Shown: positions 7,920 to 17,547 of the stretch, piece after piece
Layout: every line of letters begins with the position of its first letter
Numbering within the stretch: position 1 is the stretch's first letter
Source of the DNA: Bacillota bacterium
Lineage (GTDB): Bacteria; Bacillota; Clostridia; Christensenellales; Aristaeellaceae
DNA length: 64,000 bases
Direction: 5' to 3'
Assembly: GCA_023415145.1 (NCBI GenBank)
Contig: JAEZLW010000170.1
Coordinates: forward strand, 11,500-75,499
The notes under the pieces: generated by a model
What the model saw: only the letters and a program-made list of their open reading frames with translations
What the model was told of the DNA's origin: nothing
Database searches by the model: none
Position numbers and translations under genes: made by a program

Positions 7920-9569
7920 TTATTTGACAGCGGGCAGCTTGGTGGTATTCCCGGCTTCATAGGCCGCCAGGCGCTCGTCGATGATGGCCTGATAGCCGGC
8001 ATCCAGGAACTTCTGGCTGAGTTCAGTATACAGGGCGTCGAATTCTTCGGGGGCGCACTTGGTCAGCTTCACGCTGTATTCCTGGTACAGGCTCAGCAGG
8101 GTGGCGGTGTATTCGCTTTCAGACCCGATGGCCACCGAGAAGACGGGGTCAGAGTAGGCCCAGCCGTTGTCGGCGATTTCCTTGAGGGCGTAGTAGTTGT
8201 CGATCAGTTCCTTAGTGAAATCCTGGGGAATGCCCTTGGGGGAGATGGCGGCGATGGTCTGCTCGATGGTGCCAACCTTCTTGGAGGCATGCACCAGGCA
8301 GGTCATGTCGATGTTCATGTTGTGGTTGAGCATTTCGGGGCCGCGGTAATCACCGTTGACGACAGGGAGGCCGTCCGCGCCCAGGGTATAGGTCACGCCT
8401 TCGATGCCGTTTTCAAGCACGAACAGGTTTTCCGGCTGAATCATCCACTCCATGAGCATCCAGGCAGCTTTCAGTTGTTCGGGCGTGGCTAGGGAGCTGA
8501 AGCCCACGATCATGCCAAAGGGGTTGTCGGCGCGGATTTGGGGATAGGTGGCTACGCCCTCTTCCACGACCTGGTAGGGGCTGCACACAGCCAGCTTGGC
8601 ACCGGGATTTGCTTCATAGAAGGACACGAGCCAGCTTACGTTACCGGACATGTAGCCGCCGTAAATCAACTTCTTGCCGTTGATGAAGTCCGTCGCCCAC
8701 TGGGAGGAACCGCCGGCGGTCACGTCGGAAGATTCCAGGTCATACTCCTTGGAGAAGAAGTTCTGGTTGTACTCGGCGTTTTGACGCTTCAAAAGCCTAT
8801 AGGTGGGATACCAGCTAAGGCTGGGGGTGCCAAGGCTGGAGTGCATGGCCCATTCCGCCTCAACGACGGGGAAATCACGGAAAGCGAAATTGCCGACATA
8901 TGCCGCCTTGGGCAGCGACAGGCCGATGGGATTCTCCGCAAAGCCGGCTTCCTGCACCGCCTTGACTACCTTCACATATTCTTCATAGCTCTTGGGAATG
9001 TCAAGACCCAGCTTATCCAGCCAGTCTTTACGAATGAAGCTGGCATAGGTGAAAGTGGTGTTGTAATAGGGCCTCTCGGTCAAGACAAAGTAGGTTTTGC
9101 CATTGATATCGGTATAGCCCAACTGGTTGTTGTCCACCATGGCCTGGTAATAGGTGGGGGCTACCTTGGCAAACTCGCCAAGGTCGATCTCCTGCATGGC
9201 GCCGTCGTTGGCCCATTGGGCAACCTTGGGATAGTCATACTCCATCATGATGGTGGGCGTCTCGCCGCCGGCGATCAGCAGGCTGTACTTGGTCATCACG
9301 TCGCCGCGGGGGATGGCCACATACTTCACGTCCACGTTGTACTTGTCGCCGAATTCCTTTTGAATCCACTGGGTCCAGTAGTTGTCGTCCACAGCGGGGT
9401 AGCCTTCCTTGGAGCGGTCGTACACCGGCACGGTAATGCTCACCCTTGATTCAAAGGGCTGCATGTACCCTTCCGGCTTTTCCGCCGTCTCGCCCATGGC
9501 GGAGGGTACCGCCAGGAACATGGACAGCAAAAGAACGATAGCAAGCAGGGTCGATGTGGTTTTCTTCAT
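7920..9569 (-). CDS. Extracellular sugar-binding protein of a CUT1 ABC importer (LplA-like)
   Basis: The 549-residue protein begins with a typical signal peptide (MKKTTSTLLAIVLLLSMFLA) followed by VPSAMGETA, a signal peptidase I type cleavage site. No lipobox cysteine is present, unlike most Gram-positive binding proteins. The long form, aromatic-rich mature region and C-terminal SQKFLDAGYQAIIDERLAAY match family 1 binding proteins of the LplA/YtcQ type that capture oligosaccharides such as pectin fragments. It follows two permease genes and precedes GH105 and GH112, so the cargo is probably the substrate of those enzymes. AGGAGG lies just before the ATG. Confidence 0.9.
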   Translation of the reverse strand: MKKTTSTLLAIVLLLSMFLAVPSAMGETAEKPEGYMQPFESRVSITVPVYDRSKEGYPAVDDNYWTQWIQKEFGDKYNVDVKYVAIPRGDVMTKYSLLIAGGETPTIMMEYDYPKVAQWANDGAMQEIDLGEFAKVAPTYYQAMVDNNQLGYTDINGKTYFVLTERPYYNTTFTYASFIRKDWLDKLGLDIPKSYEEYVKVVKAVQEAGFAENPIGLSLPKAAYVGNFAFRDFPVVEAEWAMHSSLGTPSLSWYPTYRLLKRQNAEYNQNFFSKEYDLESSDVTAGGSSQWATDFINGKKLIYGGYMSGNVSWLVSFYEANPGAKLAVCSPYQVVEEGVATYPQIRADNPFGMIVGFSSLATPEQLKAAWMLMEWMIQPENLFVLENGIEGVTYTLGADGLPVVNGDYRGPEMLNHNMNIDMTCLVHASKKVGTIEQTIAAISPKGIPQDFTKELIDNYYALKEIADNGWAYSDPVFSVAIGSESEYTATLLSLYQEYSVKLTKCAPEEFDALYTELSQKFLDAGYQAIIDERLAAYEAGNTTKLPAVK

Positions 9570-9652
9570 GGTTCCATTCCTCCTGATCTATATTTTTTCT
9601 CATTGGGAAACAAAGTGGGGTTAAATGACGACGTCATTTTCTAAAAAAAGCA

Positions 9653-10567
9653 TCAGCCCTTGACCGCCCCGATCATCACGCCCTTGACAAAATGCTTCTG
9701 AATAAAGGGGTAGATGAGGATGATGGGGATGGTGGCGAACATCACCGCCGCAGCCTGGATCACTTCCGGGGTGGATACGACTTCGGCACTTTCCGAAAGG
9801 CTGATGGCGTCGGAGCCAGAGCTCAAAATCATATTGGACAAGATGTATTGTATGGGCTGCAGCGCCTTGGTGGTGATGAAGTACCTGGCGTCGGCATAGG
9901 CGTTCCAGCGGCCCACGGCATAAAACAGAGACAGTGTGGCCAGGATGGGCTTGGACAGGGGCAGAATAATCTTGAACAGCATCTGGAAGTGGCTGGCCCC
10001 GTCCAGAAAGGCTGCTTCCTCCAGGCTGTCGGGGATAGTGGACTGCAAGAAGCTCTTCATGATGAGCATGTTGTAGGGCGAAAACGAAAGCGGAAGGATC
10101 AGCACCCACATCTTGTTGTACAGGCCCAGGTTCTTGTACAGCAAAAATTCCGGAATCAGCCCCGCGCTGAAGTACAGCGTGAACAGGATCAAGAGCGAAA
10201 TCACATTGCGTCCCCTGAGTTTTTTTCGGGACAGGGGGTAGGCCGCGCAGACTGTGATCACCATGCCAATGGCTGTAAAGAGCACCGTGACCTCGATGGT
10301 GTAGAGCATGGAACGGGTCAATTGCCCATCCCGAAAGATGGAGTTGTAGGCAGCAAGGGTAAACCCCTTGGGAAACAAATAGACGGACTTGGCCAGCACA
10401 GCGGTGTTGCTGGACAACGACTTTGCCGCGATGTGCACAAAAGGAAGAATGCAGGTCAGACACAATAGCAGTATGATAAAGGCAATCACAATATCGCCAG
10501 CACGGACGCGGTTGAGGCCGCGCAGAAAGCCGGGTTTTGCATGCCGGGAGGCGCTTTTGAAATCCAT
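9653..10567 (-). CDS. Carbohydrate ABC transporter permease (LplC/YtcP-like)
   Basis: A 304-residue CUT1 permease with six predicted membrane segments. The cytoplasmic EAA loop is visible as EEAAFLDGASHFQMLFKIIL, followed by PLSKP, where the permease contacts the shared ATPase. No ATPase gene is in the window; such importers usually use an MsmX-like ATPase encoded elsewhere. The ATG has GGGAGG 6 bases upstream. It lies between the other permease and the binding protein in the operon. Confidence 0.93.
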   Translation of the reverse strand: MDFKSASRHAKPGFLRGLNRVRAGDIVIAFIILLLCLTCILPFVHIAAKSLSSNTAVLAKSVYLFPKGFTLAAYNSIFRDGQLTRSMLYTIEVTVLFTAIGMVITVCAAYPLSRKKLRGRNVISLLILFTLYFSAGLIPEFLLYKNLGLYNKMWVLILPLSFSPYNMLIMKSFLQSTIPDSLEEAAFLDGASHFQMLFKIILPLSKPILATLSLFYAVGRWNAYADARYFITTKALQPIQYILSNMILSSGSDAISLSESAEVVSTPEVIQAAAVMFATIPIILIYPFIQKHFVKGVMIGAVKG

Positions 10568-10583
10568 ATTTTCCCTCCCAAAA

Positions 10584-11546
10584 TCAGATTAATCCGTTCT
10601 CGCCAAGGCTCTTGGCCACCCGGTCGGCGGCCAGTACCAGAATAAAGCCCAGCAAGGATTGGAACAGGCCGACGGCCGTGGCATTTGAGAAGTTTCCGCC
10701 AGCCAGCCCTTTTTCGTAGATGTAAATGGCCAGCTGATATTGAAACTCCTTGACCTGTACGTTACCAAAGGCACTTAGCCGCTCGAAGTTGGAACCCATG
10801 ATGCGGCCCAGGTTCATGATCAACAGCGTTACGATGGTGGCCCGGATGCCCGGCAGTGTCACGTGCCAGATCTTGCGAAGCCGTGTGGCCCCGTCGATGG
10901 TGGCAGCCTCATACAGTTCGCTGTTGATGCCTGTGATGGCAGCCAGGTAGATGATGGTACCCCATCCCATGTTTTGCCACACTGCTGTCAAAAGGTAGGT
11001 GGCGGCCCAGTGCCATTTTTCCGTCAGAAAGGGGATACCCTTGTCAATGGCGCCCATCTGCCGGAGTAAAACGTTAACCAGCCCTGATTCAGGCTTGAAC
11101 AGCGTATAGGCCACACTGGCGACGATGACCCAGCTCAAAAAGTGGGGCAGGTACAAAACGGTTTGGGAGATGCGCTTGAAACGGTTGAAGCGAAGCTCAT
11201 TGAGCATAATGGCTAAAATAATGGGTACAGGAAACCCCACCGCCAGGTCAAGAAAGTTGAAGACAAGCGAATTTTTCAATGCGCGATGGAAATCGGCATC
11301 CCGAAAGATCTTCAAAAAGATGTCAAAGCCTACCCATGGCGTCTGTGCAATGGCTCTGCCTGGCCTGTAGTTCTTAAATGCGATCTGCAAGCCCGGATAC
11401 GCTGCGTACTTGAATAGAATGACAAAAACCACAGGCAACAAAAGCAACAGGTATAACTGCCAGTCCCTTTTCAGCCATAGCAGCCTGCGCCTTTGCCGCA
11501 AATCAAGTCCCGGCGCCCGAACGGGTATACGTGTCCCCTGTGCCAC
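10584..11546 (-). CDS. Carbohydrate ABC transporter permease (LplB/YteP-like)
   Basis: A 320-residue permease, first gene of the pectin-type operon. The N-terminus is basic and cytoplasmic, then six membrane segments follow; the EAA loop reads YEAATIDGATRLRKIWHVTL followed by PGI. The start appears to be a GTG (at 11546) after a purine-rich AAAGGGGGAAAGGG. The partner permease starts 17 bases downstream of its stop. A promoter with a canonical 17-base spacer lies 43 bases upstream. Confidence 0.92.
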   Translation of the reverse strand: MAQGTRIPVRAPGLDLRQRRRLLWLKRDWQLYLLLLLPVVFVILFKYAAYPGLQIAFKNYRPGRAIAQTPWVGFDIFLKIFRDADFHRALKNSLVFNFLDLAVGFPVPIILAIMLNELRFNRFKRISQTVLYLPHFLSWVIVASVAYTLFKPESGLVNVLLRQMGAIDKGIPFLTEKWHWAATYLLTAVWQNMGWGTIIYLAAITGINSELYEAATIDGATRLRKIWHVTLPGIRATIVTLLIMNLGRIMGSNFERLSAFGNVQVKEFQYQLAIYIYEKGLAGGNFSNATAVGLFQSLLGFILVLAADRVAKSLGENGLI

Positions 11547-11588
11547 GCCCTTTCCCCCTTTTTATAAAGCTCCGGTCTTCATACCTGG

Positions 11589-11617
11589 ATTCTAGCATAG
11601 GACCATCAACTGTTCAA
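11589..11617 (-). promoter_or_regulatory. Promoter of the importer-GH105-GH112 operon
   Basis: On the minus strand TTGAAC (11617-11612) and TAGAAT (11594-11589) are 17 bases apart, 43 bases before the first permease start. Confidence 0.7.
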
Positions 11618-11634
11618 AGCGTTCGGGTCTCAAT

Positions 11635-11666
11635 ATTACGCAGTTTCGACCATTTATCCGCGTAAT
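11635..11666. promoter_or_regulatory. Candidate AraC operator, inverted repeat
   Basis: ATTACGC (11635-11641) and GCGTAAT (11660-11666) form a perfect inverted repeat separated by 18 bases. It sits 18 bases upstream of the -35 box of the importer operon and within the divergent region next to the AraC gene, the expected place for an activator site. Confidence 0.5.
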
Positions 11667-11754
11667 GTTCGTTTGAAAATAGGCAATCTGGTTGCTTTTT
11701 TCCTTTTTTCAAGGAAAATCAGCCATTTCAATGACCATCTGCGGCGTTTTGAGG

Positions 11755-11783
11755 TTGAATTTAAGCGCCACATATTCTATACT
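11755..11783 (+). promoter_or_regulatory. Promoter of the AraC regulator gene
   Basis: TTGAAT (11755-11760) and TATACT (11778-11783) are separated by exactly 17 bases, 30 bases before the ATG at 11814. This rules out the longer reading frame that begins at 11673. Confidence 0.7.
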
Positions 11784-11813
11784 GACTATATGATCGATAA
11801 GGGGGGATGCATC

Positions 11814-12737
11814 ATGTCCAGGCAACGGCAGACAATTATTGAGTACCGAAGCTATGAGCTGCCGCCTGACTTCCCCATTCTGTTATTGGCGGGAGAGCGC
11901 TGGCATATTTCCGATATCAAATCGGGCCGGCTGCACTTTCACAACTGTCTGGAGGTGGGGGTCTGCCACACCGACAGCGGAATCATAGAGTTTTACGGAG
12001 CTCCGCGCCGCTTTGCGGCGGGGGATGTGACGTGCATCGCCCGCAACGTCCCCCATACCACCTACTCAAACCCCGGAGAAGCCAGCCTGTGGACGTACCT
12101 GTTTTTCAGCCCTCAGGAGCTATTGCGAAGCTACTTTCAAAACATGCTGCCAGGCGGGGGGTTGTACGCGGATATGCTGCAGAACTGCAACATGATCCTT
12201 CCCGGTAAGGAATATCCCGAAATCCATCAGTTGGCCACAATGATCATCCGGGAGATGGAGCAAAGGCCCATGAATTACCAGGTGAGCGTCCGGGGATTGT
12301 GCCTGGGCATCCTCATGGCGTTTTTGCGAATCTACGCTCAGGAGGCAAAAAAGCCGGACGAAAAAAAGAGCGGGGATGTGCTGCCCATCGCTCCCGCGCT
12401 GGACTACATCCACGCCAACTATATGTACGATTTCCCGGTAGATTGCCTGGCGGATCTGTGCCACTTGAGCCCTACCCACTTTCGGCGCACGTTCCACACC
12501 ATTATGGAAATGAGCCCGCTCAAGTTCATCCACACCACGCGCATCCTGGAATCCTGCACCCTCCTGCGCTGTACGGAGGATTCAGTGGCCGCCATTTCCG
12601 AGCAGGTGGGCTATGGCTCCGTGTCCAGCTACAACAGGCACTTTCTGGAGTTTATGGGTTGCGCGCCAAATCTTTGGCGGCGAACCGTTTCTCCCATCGT
12701 CAATCCGTCCATTTTGGAATTTACCGGATGGTTTTGA
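11814..12737 (+). CDS. AraC family regulator of the importer-GH105-GH112 operon
   Basis: The 307-residue protein has an N-terminal cupin sensor (GRLHFHNCLEVGVCHTDSG, AAGDVTCIARNVPHTTYSN) and a C-terminal double helix-turn-helix (VDCLADLCHLSPTHFRRTFH, then VAAISEQVGYGSVSSYNRHF). The start at MSRQRQ is preceded by GGGGGGAT, and a promoter lies within the alternative upstream extension. It is divergent from the importer operon, so it most likely activates it in response to the imported oligosaccharide or a breakdown product; that is inferred from position. It converges with the DUF6273 gene, leaving only 7 bases between stops. Confidence 0.92.
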   Translation: MSRQRQTIIEYRSYELPPDFPILLLAGERWHISDIKSGRLHFHNCLEVGVCHTDSGIIEFYGAPRRFAAGDVTCIARNVPHTTYSNPGEASLWTYLFFSPQELLRSYFQNMLPGGGLYADMLQNCNMILPGKEYPEIHQLATMIIREMEQRPMNYQVSVRGLCLGILMAFLRIYAQEAKKPDEKKSGDVLPIAPALDYIHANYMYDFPVDCLADLCHLSPTHFRRTFHTIMEMSPLKFIHTTRILESCTLLRCTEDSVAAISEQVGYGSVSSYNRHFLEFMGCAPNLWRRTVSPIVNPSILEFTGWF

Positions 12738-12744
12738 TTTTCTG

Positions 12745-13491
12745 TCATTCGCCGAACACAAAGGGGTAACTAGCATCCACCCACATCGCCGGACGGATGA
12801 CATAGCGCTTGAGATTGATTTGCCCGGCCGAAGCAATGGCACCGTAGGCTTTAACATGAAACGCACACTTGATTCCCTTGTCTACCCGAACGTCGCGCAG
12901 CCACCAGTTGCCATACGTAAAATCGCACGCATTGCCTTCGGCAGGGTATGGCATGGTTGACTCCGGCTTGTCCAGCAGGTAGGAGTTGTTTCTGATTCTT
13001 CTCTGGCTTACCTTCGGAAAGTACCGCTCTACCTCGGCAACGCTCAGCAAAAATATCAAATCCTGCGTGTCAGGACATGATGCGATTTGAATTTTTTCAC
13101 GGGTAGCCGGAGAGATAAAACGGCCGGCGGGCGTTGAGACGGTGGTTTCCATGATGGCACACTGCTCTTCATCAGTAAACGCTGCCGCCAGAAAATCACA
13201 GTTGAGCCATGTCCGTATGGTTGATTCCTCCCAATTGGCACGCTGCTTTTCCGCGTGATAGGGACCTGTTTCAAGCCCTGTTTTGGAAATCAGCAGCAGT
13301 ATGCCGTCCCTTTCATCCAGAACGATCCATTCAATCGGCTCTTTGCCTCCGCCGCAGCCGCCGCCCTGCTCATAACTCCCAAAATATACTGTGCCGCCAA
13401 CAGATGCCGTGCAGGCATTGGTCTGGGCGGCTGCACAGGTTACGTTGATGAACATGGAAACCATGAAAAAAAGGATGATAAAGCGTTTCAT
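12745..13491 (-). CDS. Secreted DUF6273-type protein
   Basis: The 248-residue protein has a signal peptide (MKRFIILFFMVSMFINVTCA) and a mature region with the pattern VGGTVYFGSYEQ, PIEWIVLDERDGILLLISK, then STIRTWLNCDFLAAAF and a late NWWLRD. This resembles the DUF6273 domain found in surface and secreted proteins of Clostridia; its function is unknown. The start at MKRFII has GGAGG 10 bases upstream; the longer frame lacks one. It is a single gene located between the AraC regulator and the end of the mannan operon, with no obvious partner. Confidence 0.75.
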   Translation of the reverse strand: MKRFIILFFMVSMFINVTCAAAQTNACTASVGGTVYFGSYEQGGGCGGGKEPIEWIVLDERDGILLLISKTGLETGPYHAEKQRANWEESTIRTWLNCDFLAAAFTDEEQCAIMETTVSTPAGRFISPATREKIQIASCPDTQDLIFLLSVAEVERYFPKVSQRRIRNNSYLLDKPESTMPYPAEGNACDFTYGNWWLRDVRVDKGIKCAFHVKAYGAIASAGQINLKRYVIRPAMWVDASYPFVFGE

Positions 13492-13575
13492 TTTCCCTTT
13501 TCCTCCAATTTTGTGCTGAACTGTATTATACATCAACGAATCCTGCTTGTAATCAGCATACTGCAACAATTTGAC

Positions 13576-13617
13576 AAAAAAAACGCTTGACTCTTTGGGA
13601 AGCCCGCGGAGTCAAGC
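13576..13617 (-). terminator. Terminator of the alpha-mannan operon
   Basis: GCTTGACTC (13585-13593) pairs perfectly with GAGTCAAGC (13609-13617). On the minus strand it is followed by GTTTTTTTT. It lies 16 bases past the GH125 stop. Confidence 0.9.
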
Positions 13618-13632
13618 CAAAAAGATTGAATG

Positions 13633-14928
13633 TCACTTCCGTGCCTTTTCAAGCACCGTCTGAAGAATACCCTGCTCGTGCAGCCTGTACAAAAGCTCGC
13701 CAAACATGGAATTGGCCCAGGCGAACCAGGGGCGGGTATACTTCTTGGGGTCGTCAGGGTCGAAGCTTTCATGCATGAAGCCCGTGTCCGCGTGGGTATT
13801 GAGCAGCATCCTTACAAGCCCGGCAATTTCATTCGTATCCGTGGCTGTCATGGCCTGCACGCAAAGGGCAATGGGCCAGATGTATCCCTTTGGGGTATGG
13901 GGGCTTCCTACGCCCGAGGCGAACGCACCGGAGTGATAATGGGGATTATGATTGCCTAGTACAAAGGCCCGGGTGCGCAGGTACAGGGGATCATCCTTTT
14001 CGCAGACGCCCAGATAAGGCAGCGAAAGCAGGCTCGGCACATTGGCGTCATCCATCAAAAGATGATGTCCCATACCGTCCGCTTCATAGGCATAGATTTC
14101 GCCGAAAGCAGGATGGCTTACAATGCCATGTTCCCGTATACCTTGCTCCATTTGGCCCTTTACAAGGGCGGATCGGGAAGCAAGCACTTCATCGCCCTTT
14201 ATTTTCGCAAACTCCCCGATGTAGTGAAGGGCCTTCACGGCGAACAGGTTGGCAGGGATCAGGTATCCAAACTGGCAGGCGTCGTCGCTGGGACGGAATC
14301 CCGACCAGGTCATGCCCGTATACGCCGTTTCACTTCCCCTTCCTTCCCTTACCAGCGTATCGCTTGGCGGACAGTGGTCCCGCTCAAAGGTGTAGGGGCT
14401 GCTTTGCTCGTGGTTCTGCTCCGTGGCAAACACATGAACAATTTGATGAAGCGCCTTGATGAACTGTTCGTCCATCCAGTGGGTGGTTTTCGTCTTGTCG
14501 TAATAACGCCAGGCCAGCAGCACAGGATGGCAAAGGGAATCAATCTCGTACTTGCGCTCCCACACCCATTGACTGGGCAGCGGCCTGTCGTGATGCCCCA
14601 GGCGCTTGTCACCTGTGAGGTTGAAGGCGTTGGCATAGGGGTCCAGAAGAATATACTTCATCTGCCTGGCGATCAGCCCTTCCAGAAGCCGGGCTACCTC
14701 CTTGTCCCCGGCAAAGCGAACATAATGCAGCACCTGGGCGGTGGAATCCCTCAGCCACATGGCGGGAATATCCCCTGTGATCACAAAGGTCTGCCCGTCA
14801 AAAGTATATTGCACAGTGGTTTGAAGGGTATTGAGAAAGCAGTTTTCAAACATTTCGACAAGGCCGGGAATAACGGAAAGCTGCCGCTTAACAGGCAGAA
14901 GGTGCTCTTTGATTCCAGCGATAGCCAT
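13633..14928 (-). CDS. Exo-alpha-1,6-mannosidase, GH125
   Basis: GH125 enzymes release mannose from alpha-1,6-linked chains by inversion. The 431-residue protein has the family segments [35 protein letters not shown] (Asp expected as general acid) and [11 protein letters not shown] (Glu expected as base). Length matches the family. There is no signal peptide, so it acts in the cytoplasm on imported mannooligosaccharides. AAGGAG lies 10 bases before the ATG. It is the last gene of the operon with GH38 and GH76, and a terminator follows. Confidence 0.95.
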   Translation of the reverse strand: MAIAGIKEHLLPVKRQLSVIPGLVEMFENCFLNTLQTTVQYTFDGQTFVITGDIPAMWLRDSTAQVLHYVRFAGDKEVARLLEGLIARQMKYILLDPYANAFNLTGDKRLGHHDRPLPSQWVWERKYEIDSLCHPVLLAWRYYDKTKTTHWMDEQFIKALHQIVHVFATEQNHEQSSPYTFERDHCPPSDTLVREGRGSETAYTGMTWSGFRPSDDACQFGYLIPANLFAVKALHYIGEFAKIKGDEVLASRSALVKGQMEQGIREHGIVSHPAFGEIYAYEADGMGHHLLMDDANVPSLLSLPYLGVCEKDDPLYLRTRAFVLGNHNPHYHSGAFASGVGSPHTPKGYIWPIALCVQAMTATDTNEIAGLVRMLLNTHADTGFMHESFDPDDPKKYTRPWFAWANSMFGELLYRLHEQGILQTVLEKARK

Positions 14929-14950
14929 ACTTATAGAAGCTCCTTAAGTT

Positions 14951-17416
14951 TTATATGTTTTCCAAAAGAGGGCAAGGCGTTAATTTACCCTCCTGTAAAC
15001 GGAAGGTTCGTATTTCAAAGGGATGAAAGGCAAACGCTTCATCAATGCCCATGCCGGGGAAGGCAATGCGGGCTATGGCAGTCTCCCCCATGCATTCATA
15101 CAGCCGGAGGATATATCCCTGCCCATCCTCCGCCTGTTTCAATGCGGATACTGCCACATGCATGCTATCCACTGTCATCACAGGCGGACACTTTTCTCCC
15201 CGGCCCGGCGGATTGCAAGCCAGGGCAAACGGCGTTTCGCTAAAGGCCTGCGCCTTTTGAAGAAGCTGGCCATCCACCTCATTTTTGTCACCCGCTGTAA
15301 CGCGGAACCGGAAAAGCCTTTCTCCCTGCTCCATACGCACGGTGTGCCGCACTTCCCGAAGCGTCTTTTCATAATGGCCATCAGCGGCGCTATATCCGGC
15401 GGAGCGAAGCAGCGTAAGCCCGATTCGGCCTTGATGGAAAGAGGAGCCGTACACCCCGTCGTTGATGACGGCCAATTGATGCTCTCCATCATAAACGCCG
15501 CACCACTTTTGGCTGACCACTTCGGTATCTTGCGCAAGATCCTCCCACGCAAAGGGAATCTGCCCCCGGTACATGCCTTTTTCCAGCATGGTTGGCATCT
15601 GAAGCTTCAGGTACATGTCCTTTTCGTTCCAATAGACACCTGTTTCCACCTCGAAATCCGTACCCTGTTTCGGCAGCAGATAGCGCTGGTAAGCATAAGA
15701 ATGGTGAAGCCCGAACACAGCTTCCACCACCGTGCGCACCTGGCCATCCTCAATCACCCGCACGGAGGGAACCACCTGGTCGTACAGCCCGGAAAAGGCG
15801 CTGCCCTCATGAGGTGTCAATAGCGCAAACCGCCGCCTTGCATGGCTTTGCGTCGTGCCAAGGCCCCAGGAGTTATAAGTGTCGTCACAGGCGCATAGCT
15901 CAAAGCTGCCGGGCTTCAAAAATTCCTTGCCGTGAACCTTATAGCTATCGATCAGTCCTGTGGAGGTGTTGACTGCCACCTGCATTTCGCCGTTGTCAAA
16001 GACGAATTCGGGCAAATGAGCGATGGGCGCAAAGGTGGGCCGCTTATCATTGGGCTCAAACCATATGACGAAGCGATTCATGGAAAAGGGTGCGAGCTCC
16101 GCCCGTACGGTAACCTTTTTCCGCCAGTCAATGCAAAAATGGCTGCTTTCCATTTCGCTTTGGGTAGGCAGCAATACACCGTTCAGATAAGCTTTGGGCG
16201 TTTGGAAGGTGGAGTCCCAATTTTGCCTGGGCAGGCCGCATTCAAATGAAAATACATCGGATACCGGGAAGGGGTGGGGATTGTACACAAGAACAACAGA
16301 TGATCCGTCCTCCACGCTTTCCTCGCCTTCCGAAAGCAGCATGAAAGCTTTCATCTTCTCTTCGGAGAGGATATAAAGCCCGTGGTCGATGACTTGCAGC
16401 GTATCATCCTCCACCAACTGGCTGCCGGAACCGGGCAGCGCGTCGTGAAACTCGCTGAAAAGCAAATCACGTTCGGCCTTAAGAAGGGCATCCTTGGGAT
16501 AGGCCATGCCCTTTTGCAGCGCGGCGGCCACGCACATTCTTTCGGTGGCATACAGCTCGTTTTCCAGCAGGCGGTGCCTTTGCTTGACACGAATCTGCGA
16601 GGTATAGCAGCCGGGAGCAACGGGATTCAAACCCTTATCCACCGCAGGCAGGGGGATGTTCTTTTCCCGCAGCTCCTGAAAATAAGCTTCCGGGGTGGAA
16701 TGCATGAGTTTGTAAGGCTTGTCCGCATCCGAAAGCATGGCGTGCAAATCCCGCATGTCCTTGCGGGAGGGGCCACCGCCGTGATCGCCCACACCCCACA
16801 AAAACAGTGTGACAGGCTCTTTCGCCTTCTCCTGCAAGAAGCCAACAAGCTCATGAGCCACCTTGCCATACACCGAATTGTAATTTTCGTCCGAACGGTG
16901 GACGATCACGGAGCTATTGTTATAGCCCTGCCAGATAAAGTCCTGACTTTCAAAATCATAATGGCCCTTTCCCGGGCGGCAAACAACATAGCTGTCATAA
17001 CCAGCCTGGTTCAATATTTGCACCAGGCCCCGGGAATGGCCGAAGGAATCAAAGTTGATGGCGGTTGCAGGCCGTGCCCCGAATTCCTTTTCAAAAAAGA
17101 TGCGGCCCGCCAGGATGTTGCGTACGATGGACTCACCGCTGGGCATATTGCAGTCCGGCTGCAGGTACCACCCGCCCATAATATAGAAGGAACCTTCCTT
17201 CACCTGCGCCCTGATCTTTGCAAACAACTCAGGATCGTGCTGCTTCACCCAATCGTACAGCAATGCTTCATTGTGGCAGAACACAAAGCCTGGATTTTCC
17301 TGTATCATTTCTACCGCTGTGCGAAAGGTGGAAATCGCCTCGGCGCAGCCTTCCTGCCAGCGCCAGAGCCAGACCGGGTCCAAATGGGCATTGCAGATCA
17401 GATGAACGCGCTTCAT
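14951..17416 (-). CDS. Alpha-mannosidase, GH38, cytoplasmic
   Basis: GH38 enzymes are zinc-dependent retaining alpha-mannosidases. The 821-residue protein has the N-terminal metal site NAHLDPVWLWRW (His and Asp), the nucleophile segment INFDSFGHSRGL (Asp) and the later His-rich SEFHDALPGSGSQL. There is no signal peptide. It probably removes alpha-1,2/1,3/1,6-mannose side residues from imported mannan or N-glycan fragments; linkage preference cannot be read from the sequence. It ends 22 bases before GH125 starts and follows GH76 after a hairpin. Confidence 0.95.
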   Translation of the reverse strand: MKRVHLICNAHLDPVWLWRWQEGCAEAISTFRTAVEMIQENPGFVFCHNEALLYDWVKQHDPELFAKIRAQVKEGSFYIMGGWYLQPDCNMPSGESIVRNILAGRIFFEKEFGARPATAINFDSFGHSRGLVQILNQAGYDSYVVCRPGKGHYDFESQDFIWQGYNNSSVIVHRSDENYNSVYGKVAHELVGFLQEKAKEPVTLFLWGVGDHGGGPSRKDMRDLHAMLSDADKPYKLMHSTPEAYFQELREKNIPLPAVDKGLNPVAPGCYTSQIRVKQRHRLLENELYATERMCVAAALQKGMAYPKDALLKAERDLLFSEFHDALPGSGSQLVEDDTLQVIDHGLYILSEEKMKAFMLLSEGEESVEDGSSVVLVYNPHPFPVSDVFSFECGLPRQNWDSTFQTPKAYLNGVLLPTQSEMESSHFCIDWRKKVTVRAELAPFSMNRFVIWFEPNDKRPTFAPIAHLPEFVFDNGEMQVAVNTSTGLIDSYKVHGKEFLKPGSFELCACDDTYNSWGLGTTQSHARRRFALLTPHEGSAFSGLYDQVVPSVRVIEDGQVRTVVEAVFGLHHSYAYQRYLLPKQGTDFEVETGVYWNEKDMYLKLQMPTMLEKGMYRGQIPFAWEDLAQDTEVVSQKWCGVYDGEHQLAVINDGVYGSSFHQGRIGLTLLRSAGYSAADGHYEKTLREVRHTVRMEQGERLFRFRVTAGDKNEVDGQLLQKAQAFSETPFALACNPPGRGEKCPPVMTVDSMHVAVSALKQAEDGQGYILRLYECMGETAIARIAFPGMGIDEAFAFHPFEIRTFRLQEGKLTPCPLLENI

Positions 17417-17479
17417 ATAATGCTCCTATTTTCAAAAAGTGGTTATCCCACTTCATAGATTTCCTGCTTTTGATATGCA

Positions 17480-17503
17480 GCCGGAGGGGCAAACCCCTCC
17501 GGC
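17480..17503. other. Perfect intercistronic hairpin between GH76 and GH38
   Basis: GCCGGAGGGG and its complement form a 10-bp stem around a CAAA loop in the 131-base gap between GH76 and GH38. There is no T-run, so it is more likely an mRNA processing or stability element than a terminator. Confidence 0.65.
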
Positions 17504-17547
17504 GCCTTCCCTGTTGCGGGAAAATTCATGTATTAAGAATGAAGCGG

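Noticed and set aside
14062..15243. Long plus-strand open frame of 393 codons
   Set aside because: It is antisense to the GH125 and GH38 genes and shows no protein-like features.
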